Assembly (NCBI RefSeq): GCF_003385215.1
Contig: NZ_PQHW01000029.1
Span: forward strand, 1 to 64,000
Length of the DNA stretch: 64,000 bases
Source: Amycolatopsis thermalba
GTDB lineage: Bacteria > Actinomycetota > Actinomycetes > Mycobacteriales > Pseudonocardiaceae
Reading direction: 5' to 3'
The notes beneath the pieces are model-generated. The model had not been told where the DNA came from, searched no databases, and saw nothing but the letters and a program-made list of their open reading frames with translations. Made by a program: the position numbers and the translations under genes. Positions 1 to 7,322 of the stretch are shown here, one piece after another (position 1 is the stretch's first letter; every line of letters starts with the position of its first letter).

Positions 1-20
1 TCTCGGAGATGTGTATAAGG
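1..20. other. Residual sequencing adapter at contig edge
   Basis: Bases 2-19 read CTCGGAGATGTGTATAAG, which matches 18 consecutive bases of the Illumina Nextera read-2 adapter including most of the Tn5 mosaic end. The match breaks just before the adapter's last six bases. Nothing biological is needed to explain it. It implies that the window starts at an untrimmed contig end. Confidence 0.8.
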
Positions 21-29
21 GCCAGCGAT

Positions 30-134
30 CCCGCGCGCGAGTCCCAGGCTCCCGCGCGCGAGTTCCACGTTCCCGCGCGCGAGTTCCACGCTCCCGCGCG
101 CGAGTTCCACGTTCCCGCGCGCGAGTTCCACGTT
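30..134. repeat. Five 21-bp tandem repeats, forward orientation
   Basis: Five head-to-tail 21-bp units start at 30, 51, 72, 93 and 114. The consensus is CCCGCGCGCGAGTTCCACGTT with one to four changes in the first unit. No open frame with a plausible start or RBS uses them. The core GCGAGTTCCAC reappears in the opposite orientation at 158-220. Confidence 0.85.
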
Positions 135-157
135 CGCGGCGGTGTCGTGCTGCGGCC

Positions 158-220
158 GAATGTGGAACTCGCGGCCCTGAATGTGGGACTCGCGGTCCTG
201 AATGTGGGACTCGCGGGGTC
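158..220. repeat. Three 21-bp tandem repeats, inverted relative to 30-134
   Basis: Three 21-bp units begin at 158, 179 and 200, each starting GAATGTGG and containing ACTCGCGG. Their reverse complement, CCGCGAGTTCCACATTC, is almost the unit of the 30-134 array, so the two arrays face each other across a 23-bp gap. The last unit touches the stop codon of the SDR gene. The inverted arrangement could fold into a cruciform or act as a transcription end, which is inference. Confidence 0.8.
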
Positions 221-986
221 AGAAGCTGAGGTAGCCGCCGTCGACGGTGATCGTGTCGGCGGTGTGGAAGGCGCTGGCCGGGCTGGCCAGGTACACGGCG
301 AGCGCGCCGAAGTCGTCCGGCCTGCCCCAGCGCCCGACCGGCATCCGCGGCAGCACCCGGCGCTGGAACCCTTCCGAGTCCAGCGCCGGGGCCGCCAGCG
401 GCGTGTGCACCCAGCCGGGCAGGATCGCGTTGGCGCGGATGCCGTGCCGGGCCAGCTCGACCGCGATCGACTTGATCATCGCGGTCAGCCCGGCCTTGCT
501 CGCCGCGTACGCCTGCCCGCGCGGCTGGCCCTGCACCGCCGCCACGCTGGAGGTGCCGACCAGGCTGCCGCCGGTGCCCTGCGCCAGCATCACCCGCGCC
601 GCCGCCCGCAGGGTCAGGAACGCGCCGTCCAGGTCCACCCGGGTGACGCGGCGGAACTCCGCCAGCGACGTCTCGGTGAACCGGCTGCCCGCGCCGCCCA
701 CCCCGGCGTTGACGAAGCAGGAATCCAGGCGCCCCAGCGCTTCCACGCTGCGCGCCATCGCGGACTCGACTTCGTCCTCGTCGCCCACGTCGCAGCGAAC
801 GGCGAGCACCGTCGTGCCGTGCCGGGACAGCTCGGCGACGGCCGTGTCGTTGCGTTCGGGGTTGGTGCCCCAGATGGCGACGTCGGCGCCGGCGGCGGCG
901 AGCGCGCCGGCCATCGCGAGGCCGATCCCGGAATTGCCGCCGGTGACGACGGACGCGTGCCCGGTGAGGTCGAACGGGTTGGTCAT
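219..986 (-). CDS. SDR family NAD(P)-dependent oxidoreductase
   Basis: This 255-residue protein is a classical short-chain dehydrogenase. It has the cofactor-binding TGGNSGIG near residue 15, the NAG motif, the active-site Ser in GTSS, the YAASK catalytic pair, and a C-terminal VDGGY. The ATG at 986 is chosen because it places the glycine motif at the normal distance; a TTG further up would add an odd 12-residue leader. It is divergent from the acyl-CoA dehydrogenase at 1034 with 47 bp between them, so the two probably share a control region. In the Pseudomonas lva pathway an SDR (LvaD) reduces the 4-oxoacyl-CoA; a similar role here is inference from context. The substrate cannot be read from the sequence. 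Confidence 0.9.
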   Translation of the reverse strand: MTNPFDLTGHASVVTGGNSGIGLAMAGALAAAGADVAIWGTNPERNDTAVAELSRHGTTVLAVRCDVGDEDEVESAMARSVEALGRLDSCFVNAGVGGAGSRFTETSLAEFRRVTRVDLDGAFLTLRAAARVMLAQGTGGSLVGTSSVAAVQGQPRGQAYAASKAGLTAMIKSIAVELARHGIRANAILPGWVHTPLAAPALDSEGFQRRVLPRMPVGRWGRPDDFGALAVYLASPASAFHTADTITVDGGYLSF

Positions 987-1033
987 CCGCGGATAGTGCC
1001 CCACGTTTCTCCCGCCACGCAAGGAGTTGCCTG

Positions 1034-2287
1034 ATGGACTTCGAGTTGCCCGCGGCGCTGCGGCAGCTGCTCGCCGACCTCGACCGGTTCCTCGAGGACG
1101 AGATCTGGCCCCTGCAACGCCAGGACGACAACGAACGCTTCTTCGACCACCGCCGCGAGTACGCCCGCACCGATTTCGAAGCCGGCGGCACGCCCCGCCC
1201 GGAGTGGGAGGAGCTGCTGCGGGAGATGTTCCGGCGCGCCGACCGGGCGGGCTGGCTGCGGTACGGGCTGCCGAAGTCGGTCGGCGGCGGCGACGGCAGC
1301 AACCTCGACATGGCGGTGATCCGCGAGCACCTCGCGGCGAAGGGGCTCGGTCTGCACAACGACCTGCAGAACGAATCCTCGGTGGTGGGCAACTTCCCGC
1401 TCGTGCACATGTTCCTCGCCGCCGGCACGCCGGAGCAGCAGAGCGAGTTCGTCGAGGACATGATCACCGGCCGCAAACGGGTCGCGTTCGGACTGACCGA
1501 ACCGGACCACGGCAGCGACGCGACCTGGCTGGAGACCACCGCGGTGTGCGACGGCGACGACTGGATCCTCAACGGCGCCAAGCGGTTCAACTCCGGCCTG
1601 CACTCCGCCACCCACGACGTCATCTTCGCCCGCACCTCCGGCGCGGGCGGCGATCCACGCGGCATCACCGCGTTCATCGTGCCCACCGACACGCCCGGGT
1701 TCTCCGTGGACTTCCACTGGTGGACGTTCAACATGCCGACCGACCACGCCGAGGTGACGCTGACCGACGTCCGGGTGCCGTCGACGGCGGTGTTCGGCGA
1801 GGTCGGCGGCGGGCTGGCGCTGGCGCAGCACTTCGTGCACGAGAACCGCATCCGGCAGGCCGCCTCCGGGGTCGGGGCCGCGCAGTACTGCATCGACCGC
1901 AGCGTGGACTACGCGCGGGAACGCCGCACGTTCGGCCGCCCGCTGGCCGAGCGGCAGGCGATCCAGTGGCCGCTGGTCGAGCTGCAGACCGAGGCCGAGC
2001 TGGTGCGCACGCTCGTGCGCAAGACGGCGTGGGAACTCGACCGCACCGACCACCTGCTGATCAGCGACAAGGTGTCGATGTGCAACTACCGCGCCAACCG
2101 GCTGGTGTGCGAAGCCGCCGACCGCGCCATGCAGGTGCACGGCGGGCTCGGCTACACCCGGCACACCCCGTTCGAGCACATCTACCGGCACCACCGCCGC
2201 TACCGGATCACCGAGGGCGCCGAGGAGATCCAGATGCGCAAGATCGCCGGGTACCTGTTCGGGTTCGCGGGGCCGGGCAGGCGATGA
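1034..2287 (+). CDS. Acyl-CoA dehydrogenase, ACAD11/LvaC-like
   Basis: A 417-residue flavoprotein of the acyl-CoA dehydrogenase fold. Visible marks are GLTEPDHGSD in the middle beta domain, the RRTFGRPLAERQAIQ helix and the C-terminal MQVHGGLGYTR and RITEGAEEIQ segments. An AAGGAG lies 8 bases before the ATG. The gene overlaps the following kinase gene by four bases (ATGA). The pairing of an acyl-CoA dehydrogenase with an aminoglycoside-phosphotransferase-like kinase is known from animal ACAD10/ACAD11 and from bacterial LvaA/LvaC. There the kinase phosphorylates a 4-hydroxyacyl-CoA and the dehydrogenase homologue eliminates the phosphate. I infer the same chemistry here. A conventional fatty-acid dehydrogenase is the alternative. 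Confidence 0.9.
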   Translation: MDFELPAALRQLLADLDRFLEDEIWPLQRQDDNERFFDHRREYARTDFEAGGTPRPEWEELLREMFRRADRAGWLRYGLPKSVGGGDGSNLDMAVIREHLAAKGLGLHNDLQNESSVVGNFPLVHMFLAAGTPEQQSEFVEDMITGRKRVAFGLTEPDHGSDATWLETTAVCDGDDWILNGAKRFNSGLHSATHDVIFARTSGAGGDPRGITAFIVPTDTPGFSVDFHWWTFNMPTDHAEVTLTDVRVPSTAVFGEVGGGLALAQHFVHENRIRQAASGVGAAQYCIDRSVDYARERRTFGRPLAERQAIQWPLVELQTEAELVRTLVRKTAWELDRTDHLLISDKVSMCNYRANRLVCEAADRAMQVHGGLGYTRHTPFEHIYRHHRRYRITEGAEEIQMRKIAGYLFGFAGPGRR

Positions 2288-3579
2288 CCGGGCTGGCGGA
2301 GGCGCTGGGGCGGCGGCTGGGCGCGAAGATCACCGGGCTGCGGCGGCTCAGCGGTGGCGCGAGCCGGGAGACCTGGGCGTTCACGGCCGAGCCCGGCGGG
2401 CGGCTGGTGCTGCGGCGGGACCCGCCGGGGGAGTGCCGTCCGGAGGAGATGGCGCAGGAGGCCGCGTTGTTCCGGGCCGCGCGCGAGGCCGGTGTCCCGG
2501 TGCCGCGGCTGGTGGACCACGGCGCGGACGTGCTGGGCTCGCCGTACCTGATCACCGAGCACGTCGACGGCGAGACGATTCCCCGGCGGCTGCTGCGGGA
2601 ACCGGAGCTCGCGGACGTGCGGCCGAAGCTCGCCGCCGAGCTGGGCCGGGTGGCGGCGCGGATCCACGCGATGCCCGCCGTGCCCGGACTGTCCGAGGTG
2701 GATCCGCTGAACTCGCTGGTGGAGCTGTACGACTCGCTCGGCCAGCCGTTGCCGTCGCTGGAAATCGGGCTGCGGTGGCTGCGAGAACACCGGCCGGAAC
2801 CGGCGGGGGACACCGTCGTGCACGGCGACTTCCGCAACGGCAACCTGATCGTCGGCCCGGACGGGCTCGCCGCCGTGCTGGACTGGGAGCTGGCGCACCG
2901 CGGCGACCCGCTGGAGGACCTGGGCTGGTTGTGCGTCAAGGCGTGGCGGTTCGGCTCGCCGCTGCCCGTGGGCGGGTTCGGCAGCCGGGAGGAGCTGCTG
3001 GACGGCTACGCCGAGGTGGCCGGGTTCCGGCCCGATCCGGCGGCGGTGCACTGGTGGGAGGTGTTCGGGACGGTCCGGTGGGCGGTGTTGTGCCTGCGGC
3101 AGGCCGACCGGCATCTGAGCGGGCGCATCCGGTCGGTCGAGCTGGCGGCGGTCGGGCGGCGGGTGTGCGAGCACGAGCACGACCTGCTCACCGCGCTCGG
3201 GGTGCCGGTGGCTCCGGTCGACGCGGTGCCGGATCCGGTGCCCGATCTGCACGGCCGGCCTAGCGCGGCCGAGCTGGTCGAAGCGGTGGGGGAGTTCCTG
3301 CGCGCCGAGGTCATGCCGGGCACCGAGGGGCGGTTGTCGTTCCAGGCCCGGGTGGCGGCGAACGTGCTGGGCATCGTCTCGCGGGAGTTGCGTTGCGGTG
3401 CCGGGCAGGAGCGGCGGCACGGGGAACGGCTGGCGGCGCTGGGGTTCTCGTCGCGCGCGGAGCTGGCGCGGGCGTTGCGGTCGGGTGCCGTGGCGGTGGC
3501 GGAGGTCGTCGCGGCGGTGCGGACCGACGTGATCGACCGGGTGCTGGTGGCGAATCCGAAGTACCTGGAGCAGGAGTGA
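2284..3579 (+). CDS. APH-family phosphotransferase fused to DUF6285-like domain
   Basis: The protein has 431 residues. Residues about 10-310 form an aminoglycoside-phosphotransferase-type kinase with the Brenner motif VVHGDFRNGN (His180, Asp182) and the metal-binding Asp200 in VLDWELAHRGDP. Residues about 326-431 form an all-helical extension rich in Arg, Glu and Ala that matches the pattern of DUF6285. In Pseudomonas the kinase LvaA works with a small separate protein, LvaB; I think the extension is its fused counterpart, but that equivalence is inference. It starts within the stop of the dehydrogenase and ends within the GTGA start of the lactonase, so the three genes are translationally coupled. 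An antibiotic kinase is unlikely given these neighbours. Confidence 0.88.
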   Translation: MTGLAEALGRRLGAKITGLRRLSGGASRETWAFTAEPGGRLVLRRDPPGECRPEEMAQEAALFRAAREAGVPVPRLVDHGADVLGSPYLITEHVDGETIPRRLLREPELADVRPKLAAELGRVAARIHAMPAVPGLSEVDPLNSLVELYDSLGQPLPSLEIGLRWLREHRPEPAGDTVVHGDFRNGNLIVGPDGLAAVLDWELAHRGDPLEDLGWLCVKAWRFGSPLPVGGFGSREELLDGYAEVAGFRPDPAAVHWWEVFGTVRWAVLCLRQADRHLSGRIRSVELAAVGRRVCEHEHDLLTALGVPVAPVDAVPDPVPDLHGRPSAAELVEAVGEFLRAEVMPGTEGRLSFQARVAANVLGIVSRELRCGAGQERRHGERLAALGFSSRAELARALRSGAVAVAEVVAAVRTDVIDRVLVANPKYLEQE

Positions 3580-4514
3580 GGGAGATCGCGAGCGGGCTGC
3601 GGTTCCCGGAGGGGCCGGTCGCGCTGGACGACGGTTCGGTGCTGGTGGTGGAGATCGAGCGCGGCACGGTGTCGCGGGTGTGGCCGGACGGGTCGGTGAC
3701 CGTGGTGGCGGACTGCGGCGGCGGGCCGAACGGCGCGGCGATCGGCCCGGACGGGGCGGTCTACGTCTGCAACAACGGCGGGTTCGCCTGGCACCACCGC
3801 GGCGGGGTGACGCTGCCCGGGGACCAGCCGCCGGACTACCGGGGCGGGTGCGTCCAGCGGGTGTCGTGGGACGGCGCGGTGACGGAGCTGTACACGTCGG
3901 TGGACGGGCGGCCGTTGCGCGGGCCCAACGACCTGGTGTTCGACGCGCACGGCGGGTTCTACTTCACCGACCTGGGCAAACACCGGCCGCGGGAGAGCGA
4001 TCGCGGTGGGTTGTACTACGCGCGGGCGGACGGTTCGCGGGTCGCGGAGATCGCCTACGGGTTCACCGGGCTGAACGGGGTGGGCCTGTCCCCGGACGGT
4101 TCGCGGGTGTACGCGGCGGAGACGGTGACCGGGCGGGTGTGGTTCTGGAACGTGGACGGGCCGGGCCGGATTTCGCGCCCGCCGGGTGGGGTGCACGGCC
4201 CCGCGGGGGCGGCGTTGCTGCACGGTTTCGGCGGCTACCAGATGCTCGACTCGCTCGCGGTGGATTCGGCGGGCAACGTCTGCGTGGCGACGCTCATGAC
4301 GGGCGGGATCAGCGTGCTCAGCCCGGCGGGGGAGCTGCTGGAGGTGGTGCGGCCGCCGGAGCCGGACCGGTTCGTGACGAACATCTGCTTCGGCGGCCCC
4401 GGCCTGCGGACGGCGTACATCACGTCGTCGGGTGCCGGCAAGCTCTACGCGACGGAGTGGCCGCGCCCCGGCCTGCGGCTGAACTACGCGGATGCCGCGC
4501 CGACAGGCAGCTGA
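3576..4514 (+). CDS. SMP-30/gluconolactonase family lactonase
   Basis: A 312-residue six-bladed beta-propeller of the SMP-30/gluconolactonase family. The metal-site pattern is present: Glu in FPEGPVA, Asn in GPNDLVFD, Asn in GLNGVGLSPDG and Asp in MLDSLAVD. GTG at 3576 is taken as the start because it overlaps the preceding stop in GTGA, with GGAG a few bases upstream; earlier in-frame starts lie inside the kinase gene. Known family members hydrolyse sugar or other lactones. Its place at the end of a 4-hydroxyacyl-CoA-type operon suggests opening of a gamma-lactone to a 4-hydroxyacid. That substrate is inferred, not shown. Confidence 0.85.
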   Translation: MREIASGLRFPEGPVALDDGSVLVVEIERGTVSRVWPDGSVTVVADCGGGPNGAAIGPDGAVYVCNNGGFAWHHRGGVTLPGDQPPDYRGGCVQRVSWDGAVTELYTSVDGRPLRGPNDLVFDAHGGFYFTDLGKHRPRESDRGGLYYARADGSRVAEIAYGFTGLNGVGLSPDGSRVYAAETVTGRVWFWNVDGPGRISRPPGGVHGPAGAALLHGFGGYQMLDSLAVDSAGNVCVATLMTGGISVLSPAGELLEVVRPPEPDRFVTNICFGGPGLRTAYITSSGAGKLYATEWPRPGLRLNYADAAPTGS

Positions 4515-4783
4515 CGGGCGGAAATTCACCCGGACGGGGCCCGCGGGCTCAGGTGCCCTTCGTCCGCTTGTCCAGCCGCGCGTGCAGCGGTGCCACCTCT
4601 GCGAGGGTGCGTGAGCCACTCGCCCGGTCGTGCCGGGCCACCCGCTCGGGTTGCGGCTCAACTATGCGGGGGCACGGGCCGCGGTGACGGCCCGGGACGG
4701 TGCGCAAGTCACCTTCCGGGGTGGTCGTTTCCGGGCACCGGCGCGAGGCGGCCGTTCCGGAGCCAACCGCCCGGCCCGCGGGC
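4515..4783. repeat. Decayed duplicate of two convergent gene ends
   Basis: This stretch has no intact gene. On the minus strand 4549-4610 encodes a shortened copy of the end of the cysteine-rich protein next door (AEVAPLHARLDKRTKGT and stop, versus AEVALLHARLDELQ...LTKGS). On the plus strand around 4642-4680 lies GLRLNYAGA, a copy of GLRLNYADA at the end of the lactonase. The order of the two tails is the same in both blocks, so the segment covering the junction was duplicated in tandem and one copy then decayed. Confidence 0.7.
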
Positions 4784-5464
4784 TCAGCTGCCCTTCGTCA
4801 GCTTGTCCAGCTGCGTTTGCAGCTCGTCCAGCCGCGCGTGCAGCAGCGCCACCTCCGCCGACAGCAGCGGCACCAGCTCCGGCCCGCCGGTCGTGGCGCC
4901 CGTGGTGAACGCCACCGCCCGGTCGTCCCGGTGCACGGGCACCCCGGCCAGGCGGCTGAAGTGCTCCAGCGTCAGCGGTGGCCGGTTGCCCGCGCACGTC
5001 GAGCACACCGGCAGCAGCTTGCGCCATCCCACGACCCCGGTGCCGGTCGCCACGAACACCTGCGCCGGCCACCCGCACGCGCACAACCCGGCGTGCACGG
5101 CCGTCACCGTCTGCTTCGAGTACCGCACGCCCCGCTCGTACAGGAAGTACCGCCCCGCGGCGTCCACCTCCAGCAGCACGCTCTGCTGGTACTGCGGATC
5201 GCACGCCAGGGCGCGGGCGTCGGCGAGTTCGTGGAAGCAGTAGAACCCGCAGTCGCACAGGCGGGACGGGCTCTGGTGGCGGCTGCTCTGCGCGCACTTC
5301 GCCTCGGCGGTCACCCGGTAGGCGTGCGTGCGGCCGAGCGACACCCCGGTGAACCCGGCTTCGGTGCCGTCGGCGGAGAGCATCGGGTACGCGAGCTTGT
5401 AACCGCGCAGCGGGACGTCGCGCCGTTCCTGGGGCGTGCGGCGCAACGACAGCCAGCCCGCCAT
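4784..5464 (-). CDS. Cysteine-rich conserved hypothetical protein
   Basis: I do not recognise this 226-residue protein. It has nine cysteines, grouped as CDCGFYC (70-76), Cys88, CAC (128-130) and CSTC (154-157), a spacing that suggests one or two structural zinc sites. The last 30 residues are a short coiled coil (AEVALLHARLDELQTQLDKL). No signal peptide or membrane segment is seen. The ATG at 5464 is three bases after the stop of a 45-residue gene, so the two are probably co-transcribed. A degenerate copy of its 3' end lies just downstream at 4549-4610. It may be a DNA- or RNA-associated zinc protein, but nothing in the sequence proves that. Confidence 0.65.
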   Translation of the reverse strand: MAGWLSLRRTPQERRDVPLRGYKLAYPMLSADGTEAGFTGVSLGRTHAYRVTAEAKCAQSSRHQSPSRLCDCGFYCFHELADARALACDPQYQQSVLLEVDAAGRYFLYERGVRYSKQTVTAVHAGLCACGWPAQVFVATGTGVVGWRKLLPVCSTCAGNRPPLTLEHFSRLAGVPVHRDDRAVAFTTGATTGGPELVPLLSAEVALLHARLDELQTQLDKLTKGS

Positions 5465-5467
5465 GGC

Positions 5468-5605
5468 TCAGCGGTCGGCGGTGACGGGGGCGGGGCGCTC
5501 CGGTTGGGGGGTTTCGGCGGTCTCGCGTGGTTCCTCGACCGGGGTGACCTCTTCGGCCGTGGATTCCTCGACGACGCCGACGGCAAGTTTCCGGCCCAGT
5601 CTCAT
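5468..5605 (-). CDS. Small acidic hypothetical protein (45 aa)
   Basis: The open frame encodes MRLGRKLAVGVVEES followed by a low-complexity tail rich in Glu, Pro, Thr and Ala. A GAGGAGG lies five bases before the ATG at 5605, which is a good actinobacterial RBS, and the gene ends three bases before the cysteine-rich protein gene. The function is unknown. Its position suggests a small partner of, or a translational leader for, the downstream gene. Confidence 0.55.
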   Translation of the reverse strand: MRLGRKLAVGVVEESTAEEVTPVEEPRETAETPQPERPAPVTADR

Positions 5606-5672
5606 CGCAGCCTCCTCGCGGATCACGGATGCGTTTTTCCAGCGTGACCGGTCGGCGCGGCGATGTCCAGAG

Positions 5673-6293
5673 CTATTCGAAACGCGCGGTGTCCCCGGCA
5701 CCCGTTCGGACGATCTCCGGCTCCCCGCCGGAGAAGTCGATCACCGTCGTGGGCTCGGTGCCGCAGTCGCCGGAGTCGACCACCGCGTCGACCACGTGGT
5801 CCAGCTCGTCCTTGATCTCCCAGCCCTGGGTGAGCGGCTCCTCGTGGCTGGGCAGCAGCAGCGTGCTCGACACCAGCGGCTCGCCCAGCTCGGCGAGCCG
5901 CGCCTGCGCGACGACGTGGTCCGGGATCCGCACGCCGACCGTCTTCTTCTTCGGGTGCAGCAGCCGCCGCGGCACCTCCTTGGTGGCCGGCAGGATGAAC
6001 GTGTAGCTGCCCGGGGTGGCGGCCTTGATCGCGCGGAAGATGGTGTTGTCGACGTGCACGAACTGGCCGAGCTGGGCGAAGTCGCGGCAGACCAGGGTGA
6101 AGTGGTGCCGGTCGTCGAGGTGCCGGATGGCGCGGATGCGGTCCAGGCCGTCCCGGTTGCCGAGCTGGCAGCCCAGGGCGTAGGCGGAGTCGGTCGGGTA
6201 GACGATCAGGCCGTCGCGCCGCAGCAGGTCGACGATCTGACCGATCGACCGGCGCTGGGGGTTGTCCGGGTGCACGTCGAAGTACTTCGCCAT
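5673..6293 (-). CDS. yciO: YciO/Sua5-YrdC family protein
   Basis: The 206 residues match Escherichia coli YciO along the whole length and are almost exactly its size: HPDNPQ near the N-terminus, VYPTDSAYALGC, HHFTLVCRD, PGSYTFIL, KEVPRRLLHPKKKT, VGVRIPD and PTTVIDFSGGEPEIVRTGAGD. The YrdC fold binds ATP and tRNA-like substrates. True YrdC/Sua5 makes threonylcarbamoyl-AMP for tRNA t6A37, while YciO is a paralogue whose physiological role is not settled. The start at 6293 matches the YciO N-terminus. The gene stands alone. Confidence 0.92.
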   Translation of the reverse strand: MAKYFDVHPDNPQRRSIGQIVDLLRRDGLIVYPTDSAYALGCQLGNRDGLDRIRAIRHLDDRHHFTLVCRDFAQLGQFVHVDNTIFRAIKAATPGSYTFILPATKEVPRRLLHPKKKTVGVRIPDHVVAQARLAELGEPLVSSTLLLPSHEEPLTQGWEIKDELDHVVDAVVDSGDCGTEPTTVIDFSGGEPEIVRTGAGDTARFE

Positions 6294-6613
6294 TCCCCGA
6301 GCTTAGGGTCCGGCCGGCCGGCCCCGCCCACGGCCCGTCAGTTGCCGGTGAACGACCAGAGGGTGTCGTACGACTCGAGGCCCGGGTCCCGTTGACCGCT
6401 GCGGCACAGCGTACGGATCAGCCGACGGACGCTCGGCACTCGGGACCGTCGAGGAGATCCGCCGCAATCCGCACGGAGCGGAACCTGGGCCAAGTGCACG
6501 CGGAACTGGGCTTGCGCAGCCAGGACCCCGCGCTGTGCGGAACGGTGGGTGCACCACACCCTGGTTGCGGCGCGCGGTTCCGCGGAGAGTGGCCGGTGAG
6601 GAAAGGAGAACCC
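6294..6613. other. Intergenic stretch without a supported gene
   Basis: No open frame here has a convincing start, RBS and coding bias. A minus-strand frame ending at 6338 closes with DPGLESYDTLWSFTGN and a stop, which looks like the tail of a lost gene but continues upstream into the SDR reading frame without sense. An AAAGGAGAA at 6602-6610 is the RBS of the next gene. Confidence 0.4.
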
Positions 6614-7321
6614 ATGTCGGGCAAGATCGTTGTCATCACCGGCGCGAGCAGCGGGATCGGCCGGGCGACCGCGGAAGTGCTGGCCGAGGCCGGTCACCGG
6701 GTCGTGCTGGGCGCGCGCCGGGTCGAGCGGCTGGCGGAGCTGTCGGCGAAGATCGGTGGTGCGTCGTACCGCCGGCTGGACGTCACGGATTCCGCGGATG
6801 TTCAGTCCTTTGTGGACTGGGTGGTGGCCGGGCACGGCCGCGTCGACGTGATCGTGAACAACGCCGGCGTCATGCCGTTGTCCGCGCTGGAGCGGCTGAA
6901 GCTCGGCGAGTGGAACCGGATGATCGACGTGAACCTCCGCGGCGTGCTGCACGGGATCGCGGCGGGCCTGCCGGTGATGCAGCGCCAGGGTGGCGGGCAC
7001 TTCGTGAACGTGGCGTCGATCGGGGCGCACGAGGTGGTCCCGACGGCCGCGGTCTACTGCGCGACGAAGTACGCGGTGTGGGCGCTGTCGGAGGGGTTGC
7101 GCCAGGAGACCGGCCCGGACATCCGGGTCACCACCATTTCGCCGGGCGTGACGGAATCGGAGCTGGCGGACACCATCACCGACGCGGACGCGGCGGAAGG
7201 CATGCGCACCTACCGCGCGAACACGATCCCGGCCACGGCGATCGCCCGCGCCATCGCGTACGCGATCGAGCAGCCGGCGCAGGTGGACGTGAACGAGATC
7301 ATCGTCCGGCCCGCCGCGTAG
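6614..7321 (+). CDS. SDR family oxidoreductase
   Basis: A 235-residue classical SDR with TGASSGIG near residue 9, NNAGVMP near 80 and the YCATK catalytic pair. The C-terminus (VDVNEIIVRPAA) is typical of the YdfG-like branch that acts on 3-hydroxyacids or small alcohols. AAAGGAGAA stands five bases before the ATG. It ends one base before the stop of the convergent IclR gene. It is not in an obvious operon, so its substrate cannot be inferred from context. Confidence 0.88.
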   Translation: MSGKIVVITGASSGIGRATAEVLAEAGHRVVLGARRVERLAELSAKIGGASYRRLDVTDSADVQSFVDWVVAGHGRVDVIVNNAGVMPLSALERLKLGEWNRMIDVNLRGVLHGIAAGLPVMQRQGGGHFVNVASIGAHEVVPTAAVYCATKYAVWALSEGLRQETGPDIRVTTISPGVTESELADTITDADAAEGMRTYRANTIPATAIARAIAYAIEQPAQVDVNEIIVRPAA

Positions 7322-7322
7322 T

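Noticed and set aside
30-220. CRISPR array at the left edge
   Set aside because: The units are directly abutting with no unique spacers between them and no cas genes are nearby. They are tandem repeats.
2284-3579. Aminoglycoside resistance kinase
   Set aside because: The kinase motif is present, but coupling to an acyl-CoA dehydrogenase and the DUF6285-like extension point to acyl-CoA metabolism.
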